Of a DNA stretch of 45,758 bases, positions 23,757 through 32,552 are shown in pieces (the first letter of the stretch is position 1; each line of letters opens with the position of its first letter). Under the pieces are notes generated by a model. The model worked only from the letters and a program-made list of their open reading frames with translations. It did not search any database and was not told where the DNA came from. The translations under genes were made by a program, and so were the position numbers. The stretch lies in NCBI GenBank assembly GCA_013139635.1, contig WTAL01000006.1, positions 1-45,758 on the forward strand, in the 5' to 3' direction. This DNA is from Paracoccaceae bacterium (GTDB taxonomy: Bacteria; Pseudomonadota; Alphaproteobacteria; Rhodobacterales; Rhodobacteraceae).

Positions 23757-25405
23757 AGGCTAAGCGCTTTGAACACGGCGGGGAGCTGCTCGGGGATGTC
23801 TTCGGCGATGAGGCCAGCGCCGAAATTCAGGGCGCATTCTACGTGGAGCCACGCGGCGGTTTCTGCGGCTTGCATGGGGGCAAAGCCACGGGCCAAAAGG
23901 CCGGTGATGAAGCCTGCCAGCACATCGCCGGAACCAGCGGTGGCCAGCCACGGCGCGGCGCGCTCATAGTGGGCGGAGTTGATGGCGGCGCGACCATCGG
24001 GGGCGGCGATGACGGTATCGGCGCCTTTGAAGAGGACGACGCAGCCAGCTAAGGCGGCGGCCTCTCGGGTGGCGTCTACCTTGGAATAGGCGGGGCCGGT
24101 GAGGGCGGGGGCGTCTAGCTTGGCCATGATATCGGGGAAGAGCCGTTTGAACTCGCCCGCGTGGGGCGTGAGAACGCAGTTTTTGTGCAGCTTGGCAAAA
24201 AGATCAGGCCTGCGGGCGAGAATTGTAAGCGCGTCTGCATCAAGCACCGTAGGGTGGGTGCTCGCACCCACCGCTGCAGTTACCAGCCCCTCGGCCCGTT
24301 CATCCAGCCCCAGCGCTGGCCCAAGGCAAAGCGCATTTATCCGCTTGTCTTGCAGGGTGGCTTCCAGCGCCACGCCGTCCTCTATCGGGGCCAGCATGAT
24401 GGCCGTAAGCTGTGCCGCACATTCGGCAATGGCCGATTGCGGCGCCCCAAGGCTGACCACCCCCGCCCCGATGCGCAACGCCCCACGGGCAGCAAGGCGG
24501 GCGGCGCCTGTGTGGGCGGAGGGGCCGGAAAGGATGAAGGCGTGGCCGTGGGCGTATTTGTGGAGGCTCGTTTTGTTCCCACTTTTCCATTTTTGCTTGT
24601 TGTGCAAGCCATCACGGGCATGCGGCAGTTTTGCCAGATGAACGCGGCGCTTTTCTTTGCGTTCTGATTTTTGCGCCTCTCTTCTTATGTCTTCGTCTGA
24701 CGGCCTATTTCGATTAGGGTTATTAATTGCGGCCATTAACGATTCAACCGAGCGAAAAACAGGTGGAATTTCAATGTCGACAGATTTCACCGTCCCACAA
24801 TAATCTGGACCTGCACCTATATACTGGCCGACTTTTTGTTTATGAAAAGTGACCGTCAAATCAGCTTTTCCTGAAATGCCGCCGATGGGTCTACCACTGT
24901 CAGCACAAAGGCCGGAAGGCATATCAATCGCAACCGCTTTGAAATGATCGTGGCGCTTGTGCAAATAAGCAAATGAATAACTGATCTCTTCGGGGATTGC
25001 TCTAGATATTCCAGTCCCAAAAAGGGCGTCAATATGAAGTGAGCACTTAGGCAGCCAAAATCCAGAAGGGACATCAACGATATTCCCCATCTCCAACCAC
25101 CGCTCGGCATTTGTCTTCGCGTCAACCGGCAGCTTCTCCACCTCGCCGTAAAGAAAAACCTCCACCTCCCAGCCGCGTTGCTTCAGTAAGCGCGCAACAA
25201 CAAAACCGTCGCCACCGTTATTGCCGGGGCCGCAGAGGACCACGGCTTTTTGTGAGGTGAGCGCCATCTCGGGCCATTCTTCCAGAATGGCCTCAACCAC
25301 GCCTGCGCCTGCGCGCTCCATCAGTTCAAGGCCGGTGGTTTCGCCTCTGGCAATCGCGGTTTGCTCTATGGCGCGCATTTGGGCGGCGGTGAGGAGTTCG
25401 GTCAT
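23753..25405 (-). CDS. nnr: Bifunctional NAD(P)HX epimerase / ADP-dependent dehydratase
   Basis: Repairs hydrated NADH and NADPH. 550 residues: N-terminal YjeF_N epimerase (about 1-215) with C-G-P-G-N-N-G-G-D-G (58-67) and D-A-L-F-G-T-G; C-terminal ribokinase-like dehydratase (about 285-550) with H-T-G-A-A-R (298-303), L-T-P-H-A-G-E-F (412-419) and A-G-S-G-D-V-L-A-G (490-498). Between them lies an odd Lys/Arg/Asn-rich insert (about 228-283), where the family usually has a short linker. DNA from about 24560 to 25110 is visibly AT-richer than the rest, so the gene looks mosaic. A REP-like palindrome (24249-24272) falls inside the dehydratase part and encodes V-G-A-S-T-H-P without breaking the frame. 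Confidence 0.92.
   Translation of the reverse strand: MTELLTAAQMRAIEQTAIARGETTGLELMERAGAGVVEAILEEWPEMALTSQKAVVLCGPGNNGGDGFVVARLLKQRGWEVEVFLYGEVEKLPVDAKTNAERWLEMGNIVDVPSGFWLPKCSLHIDALFGTGISRAIPEEISYSFAYLHKRHDHFKAVAIDMPSGLCADSGRPIGGISGKADLTVTFHKQKVGQYIGAGPDYCGTVKSVDIEIPPVFRSVESLMAAINNPNRNRPSDEDIRREAQKSERKEKRRVHLAKLPHARDGLHNKQKWKSGNKTSLHKYAHGHAFILSGPSAHTGAARLAARGALRIGAGVVSLGAPQSAIAECAAQLTAIMLAPIEDGVALEATLQDKRINALCLGPALGLDERAEGLVTAAVGASTHPTVLDADALTILARRPDLFAKLHKNCVLTPHAGEFKRLFPDIMAKLDAPALTGPAYSKVDATREAAALAGCVVLFKGADTVIAAPDGRAAINSAHYERAAPWLATAGSGDVLAGFITGLLARGFAPMQAAETAAWLHVECALNFGAGLIAEDIPEQLPAVFKALSL
24249..24272. repeat. Palindromic repeat inside nnr coding sequence
   Basis: GTAGGGTGGGTGC-TC-GCACCCACC contains a perfect 9-bp stem (24253-24261 with 24264-24272). 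It shares GTAGGGTGGG, read on the opposite strand as CCCACCCTAC, with the family 2 palindromes at 15888 and 23734. Here it lies in-frame within a gene. Confidence 0.75.
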
Positions 25406-25552
25406 AGGGGCCTCTGGTTGTTTTGGGAATTAAACACCATGTGGCCTCCGAGGGGAAGGGGGGCGGGATAAATCGTGCGGTGGAGCTGATCAATGCCAAG
25501 CATGCGGCTTTTTGCGCACAATTGCATGCAAAAGGGGGAATTTGGGTTTTGA

Positions 25553-25566
25553 TTGATCTCGATCAA
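25553..25566. promoter_or_regulatory. FNR box upstream of fnrL
   Basis: TTGATCTCGATCAA is an exact match to the FNR consensus TTGAT-N4-ATCAA. It ends 54 bp before the fnrL ATG at 25621, so oxygen-dependent autoregulation by FnrL is likely. It also lies 147 bp upstream of nnr, which starts divergently at 25405. Confidence 0.9.
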
Positions 25567-25620
25567 CAAATCCAGGAGCGCATGCGCTATCAATGGGCGC
25601 ACATAAAAAAGGGGCCGCAA

Positions 25621-26379
25621 ATGGGACAAGCTAACGTAAAAGACAAGTGTAAAAACTGTGCGCTTTATACGGATTCCGAGCTGTTTTGCGCCCATCTGAG
25701 CGGTGAAGAACTTTGCGACCTTTCCAGCCAATCGCGCACCCTGAGCATGAAGCGCGGCGATACGCTGGAAAGCGAAGCGCTGGCGCATTGGCCGGTTGTG
25801 GCGATAGATAGTGGCGTGTTGAGCATGCAACATTTGCTGCAAGACGGGCGCAAAACCATTGCCGCGCTCTTTATGCGGGGCGATATTATTGACCTGCGCA
25901 ATATCTCCAACCGTAACCGCGGGGCGCTGATTGCGCTGGGCAAGGTTGATATTTGCCGCTTGGCTCCCAAAGTGTTTGAGCGGGTGATGGAGCATAACCC
26001 CGGCGCGCAAAAGGTGATTTGGGAAAACCTGCGAGACCAAGCCTTTCGAGCCATGGACCACTCGGGTGATATCGCCAAAAAGCAAGCGCTGGAAAAGCTG
26101 GCTTCGTTTGTGTTTGAGTGTCGCAACCGGCAGGTTGGTTATGGTGAAGGAGATTTGGTGGAAATCCCCGTGCGGCGGATTGATTTGGCCGAGTATCTCG
26201 GGATGCAGCCCGAAACCGTGAGCCGCTGCTTTAAGGATTTGGAAACACGCGGGATTCTGGAAGCGCCGAGTTTGAATGCGCTGAAGCTGTTAAACGTGCC
26301 AATGCTGCGGCGGATTGCCAATGGTGACAAAGACATGCTGGCCGTTGAAAGCCGGACTAAAATTTTGAAAATCGCTTAA
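25621..26379 (+). CDS. fnrL: Oxygen-sensing Crp/Fnr regulator FnrL
   Basis: 252 residues; a [4Fe-4S] sensor that dimerises and binds DNA when oxygen is low. The start is ATG at 25621; the open frame extends upstream but across the FNR box. Cys10, Cys13 and Cys23 at the N-terminus plus Cys112 in D-I-C-R-L match the four cluster ligands of Fnr. A cyclic-nucleotide-binding-type barrel is followed by a helix-turn-helix with M-Q-P-E-T-V-S-R-C-F, whose E..SR gives the TTGAT specificity. In Rhodobacterales FnrL controls microaerobic respiration, haem and photosynthesis genes. A strong terminator lies right at its stop codon. Confidence 0.95.
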   Translation: MGQANVKDKCKNCALYTDSELFCAHLSGEELCDLSSQSRTLSMKRGDTLESEALAHWPVVAIDSGVLSMQHLLQDGRKTIAALFMRGDIIDLRNISNRNRGALIALGKVDICRLAPKVFERVMEHNPGAQKVIWENLRDQAFRAMDHSGDIAKKQALEKLASFVFECRNRQVGYGEGDLVEIPVRRIDLAEYLGMQPETVSRCFKDLETRGILEAPSLNALKLLNVPMLRRIANGDKDMLAVESRTKILKIA

Positions 26380-26405
26380 GGGCCAGCACGGGGCCGGCCC
26401 TTTAT
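26378..26405. terminator. Rho-independent terminator between fnrL and azoR
   Basis: AAGGGCC (26378-26384) pairs with GGCCCTT (26396-26402) and TTATTT follows. It overlaps the fnrL stop codon and lies five bases before the convergent azoR stop, so it may serve both genes. Confidence 0.8.
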
Positions 26406-26409
26406 TTGC

Positions 26410-27009
26410 TTATGCGGCGGCCAATAGGCTGATCCCGTCTATTTTTGCCTCTGCCGCCTTTATCACTGTTTCTGCATCGGCCATCATGGCGGTTGCTGCA
26501 ATAAAACTAATGTCGGTAATGCCAATAAAATTAAGCACTTGCGTTAAGTAGGTGCTGGCAAAATCAGCCGGAGACCCAAGGGGCACACCGCCTGAGGCCA
26601 CCACAATATATGCCTTTTTCCCCGTTAGCAGCCCTTCGGGGCCGGTTTCGGAATAGCGAAAGGTTTCGCCCGCGCGGCAAATCAGGTCTATCCAGTTTTT
26701 CAGTGCCGCTGGCATGCTGAAGTTGTAAATCGGCATGCCGATTATCAATGTGTCTGCTTGGCGAAGCTCTTCCACCAAACTATCTGATAGGGCCAGAATC
26801 TCGGCCTGCGCGGCACTGCGGTCGTCTTTTGGGGTGAAATTGCTGCCAATCCAGCTTTCAGAAACCACGGGTAGGCCCTTGGCTACATCACGCTCGATCA
26901 GCGTAACATTGGGCTGGGCCAGCAGCCGCTGGGCGAGGCGGCCCGTGAGCTTACGGCTCACCGAGCCTTCATATTGGCCGGAGCTGTCAATTTTAAGAAT
27001 GGTGGTCAT
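26410..27009 (-). CDS. azoR: FMN-dependent NADH:quinone/azo oxidoreductase
   Basis: 199 residues of flavodoxin-like fold; reduces quinones or azo compounds with NADH. Start M-T-T-I-L-K-I-D-S-S-G at 27009, with AAGGAGA at correct distance; an upstream in-frame Met would precede this site. Marks: S-V-S-R-K-L (FMN phosphate loop), M-P-I-Y-N-F-S-M-P-A-A-L-K-N-W-I-D (FMN and dimer segment) and G-P-E-G-L-L-T-G-K-K. Three GAACA elements lie just upstream (27046-27081), possibly regulatory. The usual neighbouring regulator is absent; the next gene upstream is a secretion pseudogene. Confidence 0.93.
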   Translation of the reverse strand: MTTILKIDSSGQYEGSVSRKLTGRLAQRLLAQPNVTLIERDVAKGLPVVSESWIGSNFTPKDDRSAAQAEILALSDSLVEELRQADTLIIGMPIYNFSMPAALKNWIDLICRAGETFRYSETGPEGLLTGKKAYIVVASGGVPLGSPADFASTYLTQVLNFIGITDISFIAATAMMADAETVIKAAEAKIDGISLLAAA

Positions 27010-27090
27010 AGGGTTCTCCTTTGGGTTATAGGTCCAATATAAGGAGAACATGTTTGAACAATAGGGCGATTGCTGAACATGATATGTGTA

Positions 27091-28212
27091 TCAGTGCACA
27101 TAGAGAATTGCTAAGCAGCTCATGTTGTTTTTCACAAAAAGCTTCAAGGGTTTGCCTACGGGCATGCCGGGGAGGATTTGGTTGTTATTGAGTTTTTTAA
27201 CTTCGCCTGTCATGGGCAACAGCTCAGCGGTGTAGAAGGTGGCGCCTGTGGTTTCGTCGGTGAAGATGTCGGCGGAGATGTTGGTGACGGTGCCGTCTAG
27301 CTCGGGGGTGGTGCGGGTGTCGAAGGCGGAGAAGCGCAGGGTGGCTGGTTGGTTGAGGGCGAGTTGGTCGATGTTGATGGCGTTAATGCGGGTGCGGATC
27401 ACGAGGGTGCTGTCGACAGACACCACGTAAAGAATGGGTTCGGCAGCGGTGATGACGGCGCGGAGGGTTTTGATCTGCAGGCCGTATATGACGCCCGCGC
27501 GGGGGGCTTTGATCTCTAGTCGGTTGATGCGCTCGGTGAGGGAGATGCGGCGCTCGCGGAGTTCTACCGCGTTATATTGCAGCTCTAGGAGGCTCGTTAT
27601 GGCTTCTTCGCGACGGTTGGAGGTTAAGCGCAGGATTTCGGTTTCGACCTCGGCGATTTGGCTGCGAGTTTGCGCAAGGGTGGCGGTTAGTTCGCCCAAT
27701 CGACCACTGAGGCTGGCTTCTTCGCGTTGCAGGGCCGAGACTTGGCTGAGCTGAGTCAGGCCATTGCCGAGCAGGGTTTCCTGGCCCGTAAGTTCGCTGG
27801 CGACAATGCCGTGCTGGCGCGTTGTCGCCACCATTTGGGCTTCAATGCCGATGATTTGCTGCAAGAGTTGTGCATTGCTTGCGGCCTCGTCGCGCTCCGC
27901 CTATAGGCGCTCCAAGCGGGCTAAGAGCTCAAACAGCTGCCCTTCGACGATCGCCAATTCGGACCGCAGAAGTGTACCGTCTAATCGGAGCAATACCGCG
28001 CCATCGGCGACCAGAATTTCCGCCAGCACACCGCCCTCGCCGTGCTGCACAATCTGGCGGGTGGAGGCGACCTCGACCACGCCGCTGGCCACAACGGCCC
28101 CGGCGATACTGGGGAAGACCGACCAAGCGCCAAGACCAAAGACTAGCACGGCTAGTGTGAGTAGCCCGCTCCAAAGGAAGCGTTTGGCGCTCCAGTCTTG
28201 GGTGTCGTTCAT
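27091..28212 (-). pseudogene. HlyD-type secretion adaptor, broken by an amber codon
   Basis: Membrane fusion protein of a type I secretion system. The N-terminal part (28212 to 27901) has the membrane anchor and V-Q-H-G-E-G-G-V-L, but the expected segment between D-G and L-L-R-L-D-G is shortened. A TAG at 27901-27903 stops the frame, and the same frame then continues as A-E-R-D-E through the long coiled coil and beta-barrel domain. The last residues (V-G-K-P-L-K-L-F-V-K-N) no longer match the conserved end of the family, so the 3' end is also damaged. Its ATG overlaps the ABC pseudogene stop as ATGA, the original operon order. Confidence 0.88.
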
Positions 28213-29233
28213 GGCGCGGCCCCCTCAGGCGTTGGCGGTGGCAACTGCTGGCCATTGCCCTTGGTGAATTTTTTCAGCATTTCATCGCGCGGGCCAAAGC
28301 CGCGCGCTATACCGCCTTCCAGATCCCCGTGAGAATCCGCGCCAATGACGATTTTCCAGACGCGCTCAAGCCGAGCACCCCAAGCACCTCGCCGGGCTTC
28401 AGCTCAAAGCTGAGCTTTTGCAGCACAATGGATTTGGTGCCGGGCGGCACCTCGGAAAGCAGAGCTTCCAGCGATTTCCAGCCCTGCTTCATTCGTAGCA
28501 CCAACGGCCACTGCCCGATGATTTGCTCAACCGGAGCCAAGGCACGGCCCAGCATAATCGAGCTGGCAATCATCGCCCCGCCGGTGACCTCGCCCAGCAG
28601 GGTTAAATACGCCCCAAGCGCAAGCATGGCGGATTGCAGGAAAAACCGGAAGGATTTGGAAAAGGCCGTAAAGCCGCCCGTGCGATCACTCGAAGATATC
28701 TGCTTTTTGAGAGCCGCATTCCGGACCACCTGCCATTTAGCGAGCGCCGCTTTGATCATCCCTAAGCCGCGCACCAGCTCACTGTGATTGCGGATATCCT
28801 CCTAGTATCGCTGCCAAAAACAGTGGGGAAAAGAAGATATCAAAGATGGCAAAAATAACCGGCGAGCTATAAAATCGCTGGATGGAATCAAGGTCTGCTA
28901 GGGCCGAGCTATGCCCCCCCGTTTGCTTGCACGGTTGATCTGCGCGCCAAAAACCCGGCTATCCAGCCCCGCCTGGAAGCTCGCACCAATGCGTGCCGCC
29001 ACACGGCCCCGGATATAATCCAGAATGCCCATAATGGCATAAAGCGCCCCCACCAGCATAAACAATGCTAGCAAGGTTTCTACCGAACCGCTGCTGAGCA
29101 CGCGGTCATAAACCTGAAGCATAAACAGCGAGCCCGTCAGCATCAGAATGTTGACAAACACGCTGAACAACCCAACAAAAAACATCAAGCCGCGCCCCTT
29201 GGCCCGCTGCTTTTTTAACTCACTCTTTTGCAC
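28209..29233 (-). pseudogene. Type I secretion ABC exporter (PrtD/HlyB-like), degraded
   Basis: Starts near GTG 29233 (V-Q-K-S-E-L-K-K-Q). The membrane domain begins normally (M-L-Q-V-Y-D-R-V-L-S-S-G-S-V-E-T-L), then falls into three frames around 28775-28900. The nucleotide-binding domain keeps its Walker A (G-L-S-A-S-G-K-S-S, about 28370) and then jumps almost directly to the C-terminal tail (F-G-P-R-D-E-M-L-K-K-F-T). Signature motif, Walker B and the switch His are deleted. About 1 kb remains of a usual ~1.7 kb gene, so it cannot work as an exporter. Confidence 0.88.
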
Positions 29234-29273
29234 ATAAATATCCGATACATTTGGAAGGGTCCAGCTCAGCGTA

Positions 29274-29494
29274 TTAGCCGAAGTGGAAGTCTTCCTCAGA
29301 GAGCGTATCTGCCGTGACGCCGGTGAGAATAAGCTCTCCACGCTCGTCAGTATAGTAGCTAAATAGTAGCTAACGGAAATCATGGGCTCTCCAGCCGTAA
29401 CTAAAGGGGTTAATAATGAAACGGAAACCTGCGCGCCCTCAAGCCACATCATCAGGCTCGTATTTGGGCTGCGCATATGTTTAGGAGCGCGCAT
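29274..29494 (-). pseudogene. Remnant of an exported RTX-like protein (C-terminal secretion signal)
   Basis: Just upstream of the ABC exporter a frame ends D-E-R-G-E-L-I-L-T-G-V-T-A-D-T-L-S-E-E-D-F-H-F-G, stop at 29274. An acidic end with L-T-G-V...L-S..DF.F is the usual C-terminus of type I secretion substrates. An 11-bp tandem duplication (29351-29361 and 29362-29372, one mismatch) throws it out of frame with the preceding part (V-T-A-G-E-P-M-I-S-V-S-Y-Y); removing one copy restores a single frame. So substrate, exporter and adaptor have all decayed together. The assignment is by pattern only. Confidence 0.55.
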
Positions 29495-29710
29495 AACTGA
29501 GCAACACTCTGGCTAAATGCACAGGGCAAACCGTAAGCGGGCGCAATATATCAGCACGCGCGCGCGGTTTTCCATTCCGCATTTGAAACATCATCAATGC
29601 TGACCATAACCTTGCCTTCTGCAACATACTAAACTACCGTCTGGCACTTACTGATCGTGCCTATGGCTGCCCAGTATCCATGAAATCAACACTTACCATT
29701 GAAGTTATTT

Positions 29711-30586
29711 ATGAAAAATGACAGTTGGTCCGATATTCGCACGGCCTACCACGTGGCGCGGCTTGGCACGCTGAGCGCGGCGGCGGCTTACCTTGGGATT
29801 CATCATGCCACAGCCATTCGGCATGTGGATGCGCTGGAGCAACGGCTGGATTGCAAGCTTTTCCACCGCCACCCGCGCGGCTATGTGCCCACGCAGGCGG
29901 GGCAGGATTTGCTGCGCATAGCAGGGGCGACCGAAGACCAGTTTTCGCAAATGGCCAGCCGGTTGCGCGGGCAAAATGACCGCGTAGCGGGGGAGTTGGT
30001 GGTGACCACGCTCACTGGCATGTCGCAAACTTTTACGCCGATTCTCATCGCGTTTCAGCGAAAATTTCCTGAGGTTACGGTTTCACTTATTGCGCAAGAG
30101 CGGCGGCTAAAGCTGGAATATGGTGAGGCCCATGTGGCGGTGCGGGCGGGGCCAAAACCGCAAGAGCCTGATAACGTGGTGCAGCCGCTGGCAAGCCTGC
30201 CGATGGCGCTGTTTGCGCATAAGGATTATGTGCAAAAGCATGGCCTGCTTGCGGGCAGCGATTGGCGGAACCACAAGTTTGTAACCGGCATGAAAGACGG
30301 GCTGCGCAAACCATTTGGCCCATGGGAAGATGCCAATATCCCGCCGGAAGCTGTGGTTTTTCGTGCCGCGCAAATGCGCACGCGGGAAGATGCTGTTGTG
30401 GCAGGGGCGGGCATTGGGTTTTTGATGCAGTTCAGCGGGGCAAATAACCCCGATATGGTGGAAATGCTGGCACCAAAGCCCGAGTGGAACAGCGCTATTT
30501 GGCTGGTAACCCACATGGATTTGCACCGCACGGCCAAGGTGCAAGCCTTTTTGCAATTTGTAAAAGCAGAGTTTGGAAGGGCTTAG
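29711..30586 (+). CDS. LysR-family transcriptional regulator
   Basis: 291 residues from ATG at 29711. N-terminal winged helix (about 5-65): V-A-R-L-G-T-L-S-A-A-A-A-Y-L-G-I-H-H-A-T-A-I-R-H is the helix-turn-helix, followed by L-F-H-R-H-P-R-G-Y and T-Q-A-G. The C-terminal half (about 90-285) is the periplasmic-binding-like effector domain. The His-rich recognition helix (I-H-H-A-T-A) is of the subtype lacking the common Q-P-A-V-S. The target is unknown; upstream lies only the decayed secretion locus. The 3' end overlaps phoB by four bases in convergent orientation. Confidence 0.9.
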   Translation: MKNDSWSDIRTAYHVARLGTLSAAAAYLGIHHATAIRHVDALEQRLDCKLFHRHPRGYVPTQAGQDLLRIAGATEDQFSQMASRLRGQNDRVAGELVVTTLTGMSQTFTPILIAFQRKFPEVTVSLIAQERRLKLEYGEAHVAVRAGPKPQEPDNVVQPLASLPMALFAHKDYVQKHGLLAGSDWRNHKFVTGMKDGLRKPFGPWEDANIPPEAVVFRAAQMRTREDAVVAGAGIGFLMQFSGANNPDMVEMLAPKPEWNSAIWLVTHMDLHRTAKVQAFLQFVKAEFGRA

Positions 30587-31278
30587 CCGGAGTAAGTTTC
30601 GTCTAAGGCATAGCCCGCCGCACGCACCGTGCGGATCGGGTCTAGCTTGAAGCCTTTGTTGAGGGCTTTGCGCAGCCGCCCGACATGCACATCAACCGTG
30701 CGGTTTTCGACAAAAATATCTTGCCCCCAGACGCGGTCCAGCAATTGCGCGCGGTCATAAACCCGGCCGGGGCGTTGGATAAACACCTCAAGCAGGCGAA
30801 ATTCGGTTGGCCCAAGATCAATCGCTTGCCCCGCGCGCTTAACCCGTTTTTGGCTGCGGTCCAGTGTGATATCGGCGAAGCTGACCACGTCTTCGGCAAT
30901 GGCCGGATTAGCCCGCCGCAGCACGGCTTTAATGCGGGCCACGACTTCTGAAATCGAAAACGGCTTGGTTATGTAGTCATCTGCGCCATAGCCTAGCCCC
31001 TTCAGTTTATCCTCTTCCTCAGCCCGCGCGGTCAGCATAATAATCGGGATAGCTTTACTCTCTGGCCTGCTTTGCAGCGCACGGCAAATATCAATGCCGT
31101 TTTTATTGGGCAGCATCCAGTCAAGCAAAATAATGTCGGGGGTGTGCTCGGCCACGGCGGTTTCAGCGGCTCCGCCGTCCCCCTCGATCACCACCTCAAA
31201 ACCCTCTTTTTGTAGGTTGTATTCGAGCAGGCCTTGCAGGGCCTCTTCATCTTCAACTAACAGCACCTTGATGCTCAT
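30583..31278 (-). CDS. phoB: Phosphate-regulon response regulator PhoB
   Basis: 231 residues. Receiver domain (1-120) with acidic pocket E9/D10, phospho-acceptor Asp53 in L-L-D-W-M-L-P-N, Thr in M-L-T-A-R and Lys in I-T-K-P-F. OmpR/PhoB winged helix (about 130-228) with L-G-P-T-E-F-R-L-L, R-T-V-D-V-H-V-G-R-L-R-K and R-T-V-R-A-A-G-Y-A-L. The W-M-L-P-N and R-V-W-G-Q segments are typical of PhoB. No phoR, phoU or pst gene is next to it; msrB lies upstream on the same strand. Confidence 0.92.
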   Translation of the reverse strand: MSIKVLLVEDEEALQGLLEYNLQKEGFEVVIEGDGGAAETAVAEHTPDIILLDWMLPNKNGIDICRALQSRPESKAIPIIMLTARAEEEDKLKGLGYGADDYITKPFSISEVVARIKAVLRRANPAIAEDVVSFADITLDRSQKRVKRAGQAIDLGPTEFRLLEVFIQRPGRVYDRAQLLDRVWGQDIFVENRTVDVHVGRLRKALNKGFKLDPIRTVRAAGYALDETYSG

Positions 31279-31330
31279 TTTCCGGTTCCTCTAGCGTTTC
31301 CCCACCCTTTATCGTGATCAAATGACGGTT

Positions 31331-31723
31331 TTATGACGGCTCGTCTTTGGGCTTAAAATCCAGCGCTACGCCATTCATGCAATAGCGCTTGCCCGTGGGC
31401 GCTGGGCCGTCAGGAAACACGTGGCCTAAGTGGGCGTCGCAATCAGCACAGGTGATTTCGGTGCGCTTCATCCAGAGTTTATTGTCAGATTTTTCCGCCA
31501 CAGCCTCGGTGCTAACCGGCTGAAAAAAGCTGGGCCAGCCGGAGCCGCTCTCGAACTTGGAGTCCATATCATACAGCGGCGCGCCGCAGCAGATGCAGTG
31601 AAAAACCCCATCGACCTTGGGGAAATCCTCATGGCTGCCCGCGCGTTCAGTGCCGCCATTTTGGGTCACTTTATAGGCGAGGTCTGACAGGTGGAGCTTT
31701 AGCTGGGCTGGGGTGCGTTTCAT
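31331..31723 (-). CDS. msrB: Peptide methionine (R)-S-oxide reductase
   Basis: 130 residues; reduces the R form of methionine sulfoxide in proteins. Zinc is held by Cys43/Cys46 and Cys92/Cys95. S-G-S-G-W-P-S-F and the catalytic Cys115 in K-R-Y-C-M-N-G-V-A-L are intact. Length is normal and there is no signal peptide, so it is cytoplasmic. It lies 52 bp upstream of phoB in the same direction. Confidence 0.96.
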   Translation of the reverse strand: MKRTPAQLKLHLSDLAYKVTQNGGTERAGSHEDFPKVDGVFHCICCGAPLYDMDSKFESGSGWPSFFQPVSTEAVAEKSDNKLWMKRTEITCADCDAHLGHVFPDGPAPTGKRYCMNGVALDFKPKDEPS

Positions 31724-31837
31724 GGGGCCTCTCGGGGTTGTAAATTGGCAGGATATCCATATTCTGGTGTGTATGTAATTAACAATTTCTCCTTATTCTA
31801 GCGGCTGTTCGCTGAAGAATAAACAAAGGTTTGTGAA

Positions 31838-32551
31838 ATGACCCGCAGGTTTACGGCCCGAATTGCTGATAGCTTTGAAGATGTGCAGGCCGCGCAGGCG
31901 CTGCGCGGGCGGGTGTTTAGGCAGGGGCAGGCCGATGTGGATGCTTTTGACGAGCGCTGCATTCATGTGCTGGTGGAGGATCAGGTGGCGGGGCGGATCG
32001 TATGCACATTCCGCATTCAACCCTTTGAAAACGGGGCCGAAATCAGCCGCTCTTATGCGGCGCAGTTCTATGAGCTTTCGGCGCTTAAGGCTTATGCTGG
32101 CAAGCTGGTTGAAATGGGCCGGTTTTGTATGGACCCAAGCTATAATGACCCCGATATTTTGCGGGCGGCTTGGGGGGTGATGACCACGTATGTGGATGAA
32201 AATAAAGTTAAAATGCTGTTTGGCTGCTCCAGTTTTCACGGGGCCGAGGCGGAGGCCCACTTGGAAGCTTTTGCCCTTTTAAAGGCGCGCCACCTTGCGC
32301 CGCGCAAATACCTGCCGCAAATCAAGGCCCCCAAGGTGTTTCGCTTTGCCCGCCTTATGCGTAAGCCAAATTTGCGGGCCGCTCAGAATGCGATGCCGCC
32401 ATTGCTGCGGACCTATTTAATGATGGGCGGTTGGACCTCTGACCACGCGGTGGTGGATAGGGATTTGGATACGCTGCATGTGTTTACGGGCCTTGAAATT
32501 GGCACGATTCCGGCGGCGCGCAAGCGGTTGCTTCGGGCTGTGCGGGACTAA
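31838..32551 (+). CDS. olsB: OlsB-like aminolipid N-acyltransferase
   Basis: 237 residues of GNAT-like fold. OlsB transfers a 3-hydroxyacyl chain from ACP to ornithine, forming lyso-ornithine lipid; roseobacter relatives such as GlsB use glutamine. Visible: R-V-F-R-Q-G near 30, D-A-F-D-E-R-C-I-H-V-L-V (about 38-49), V-E-M-G-R-F-C-M-D-P-S-Y (about 94-105) and C-S-S-F-H-G. The partner O-acyltransferase olsA is not adjacent. The preferred amino acid cannot be decided from sequence alone. Confidence 0.82.
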   Translation: MTRRFTARIADSFEDVQAAQALRGRVFRQGQADVDAFDERCIHVLVEDQVAGRIVCTFRIQPFENGAEISRSYAAQFYELSALKAYAGKLVEMGRFCMDPSYNDPDILRAAWGVMTTYVDENKVKMLFGCSSFHGAEAEAHLEAFALLKARHLAPRKYLPQIKAPKVFRFARLMRKPNLRAAQNAMPPLLRTYLMMGGWTSDHAVVDRDLDTLHVFTGLEIGTIPAARKRLLRAVRD

Positions 32552-32552
32552 T

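Noticed and set aside
27091-28212. Functional HlyD by amber read-through
   Set aside because: The ABC partner is also destroyed and both the N-terminal lipoyl-like region and the C-terminus are damaged, so read-through would not rescue secretion.
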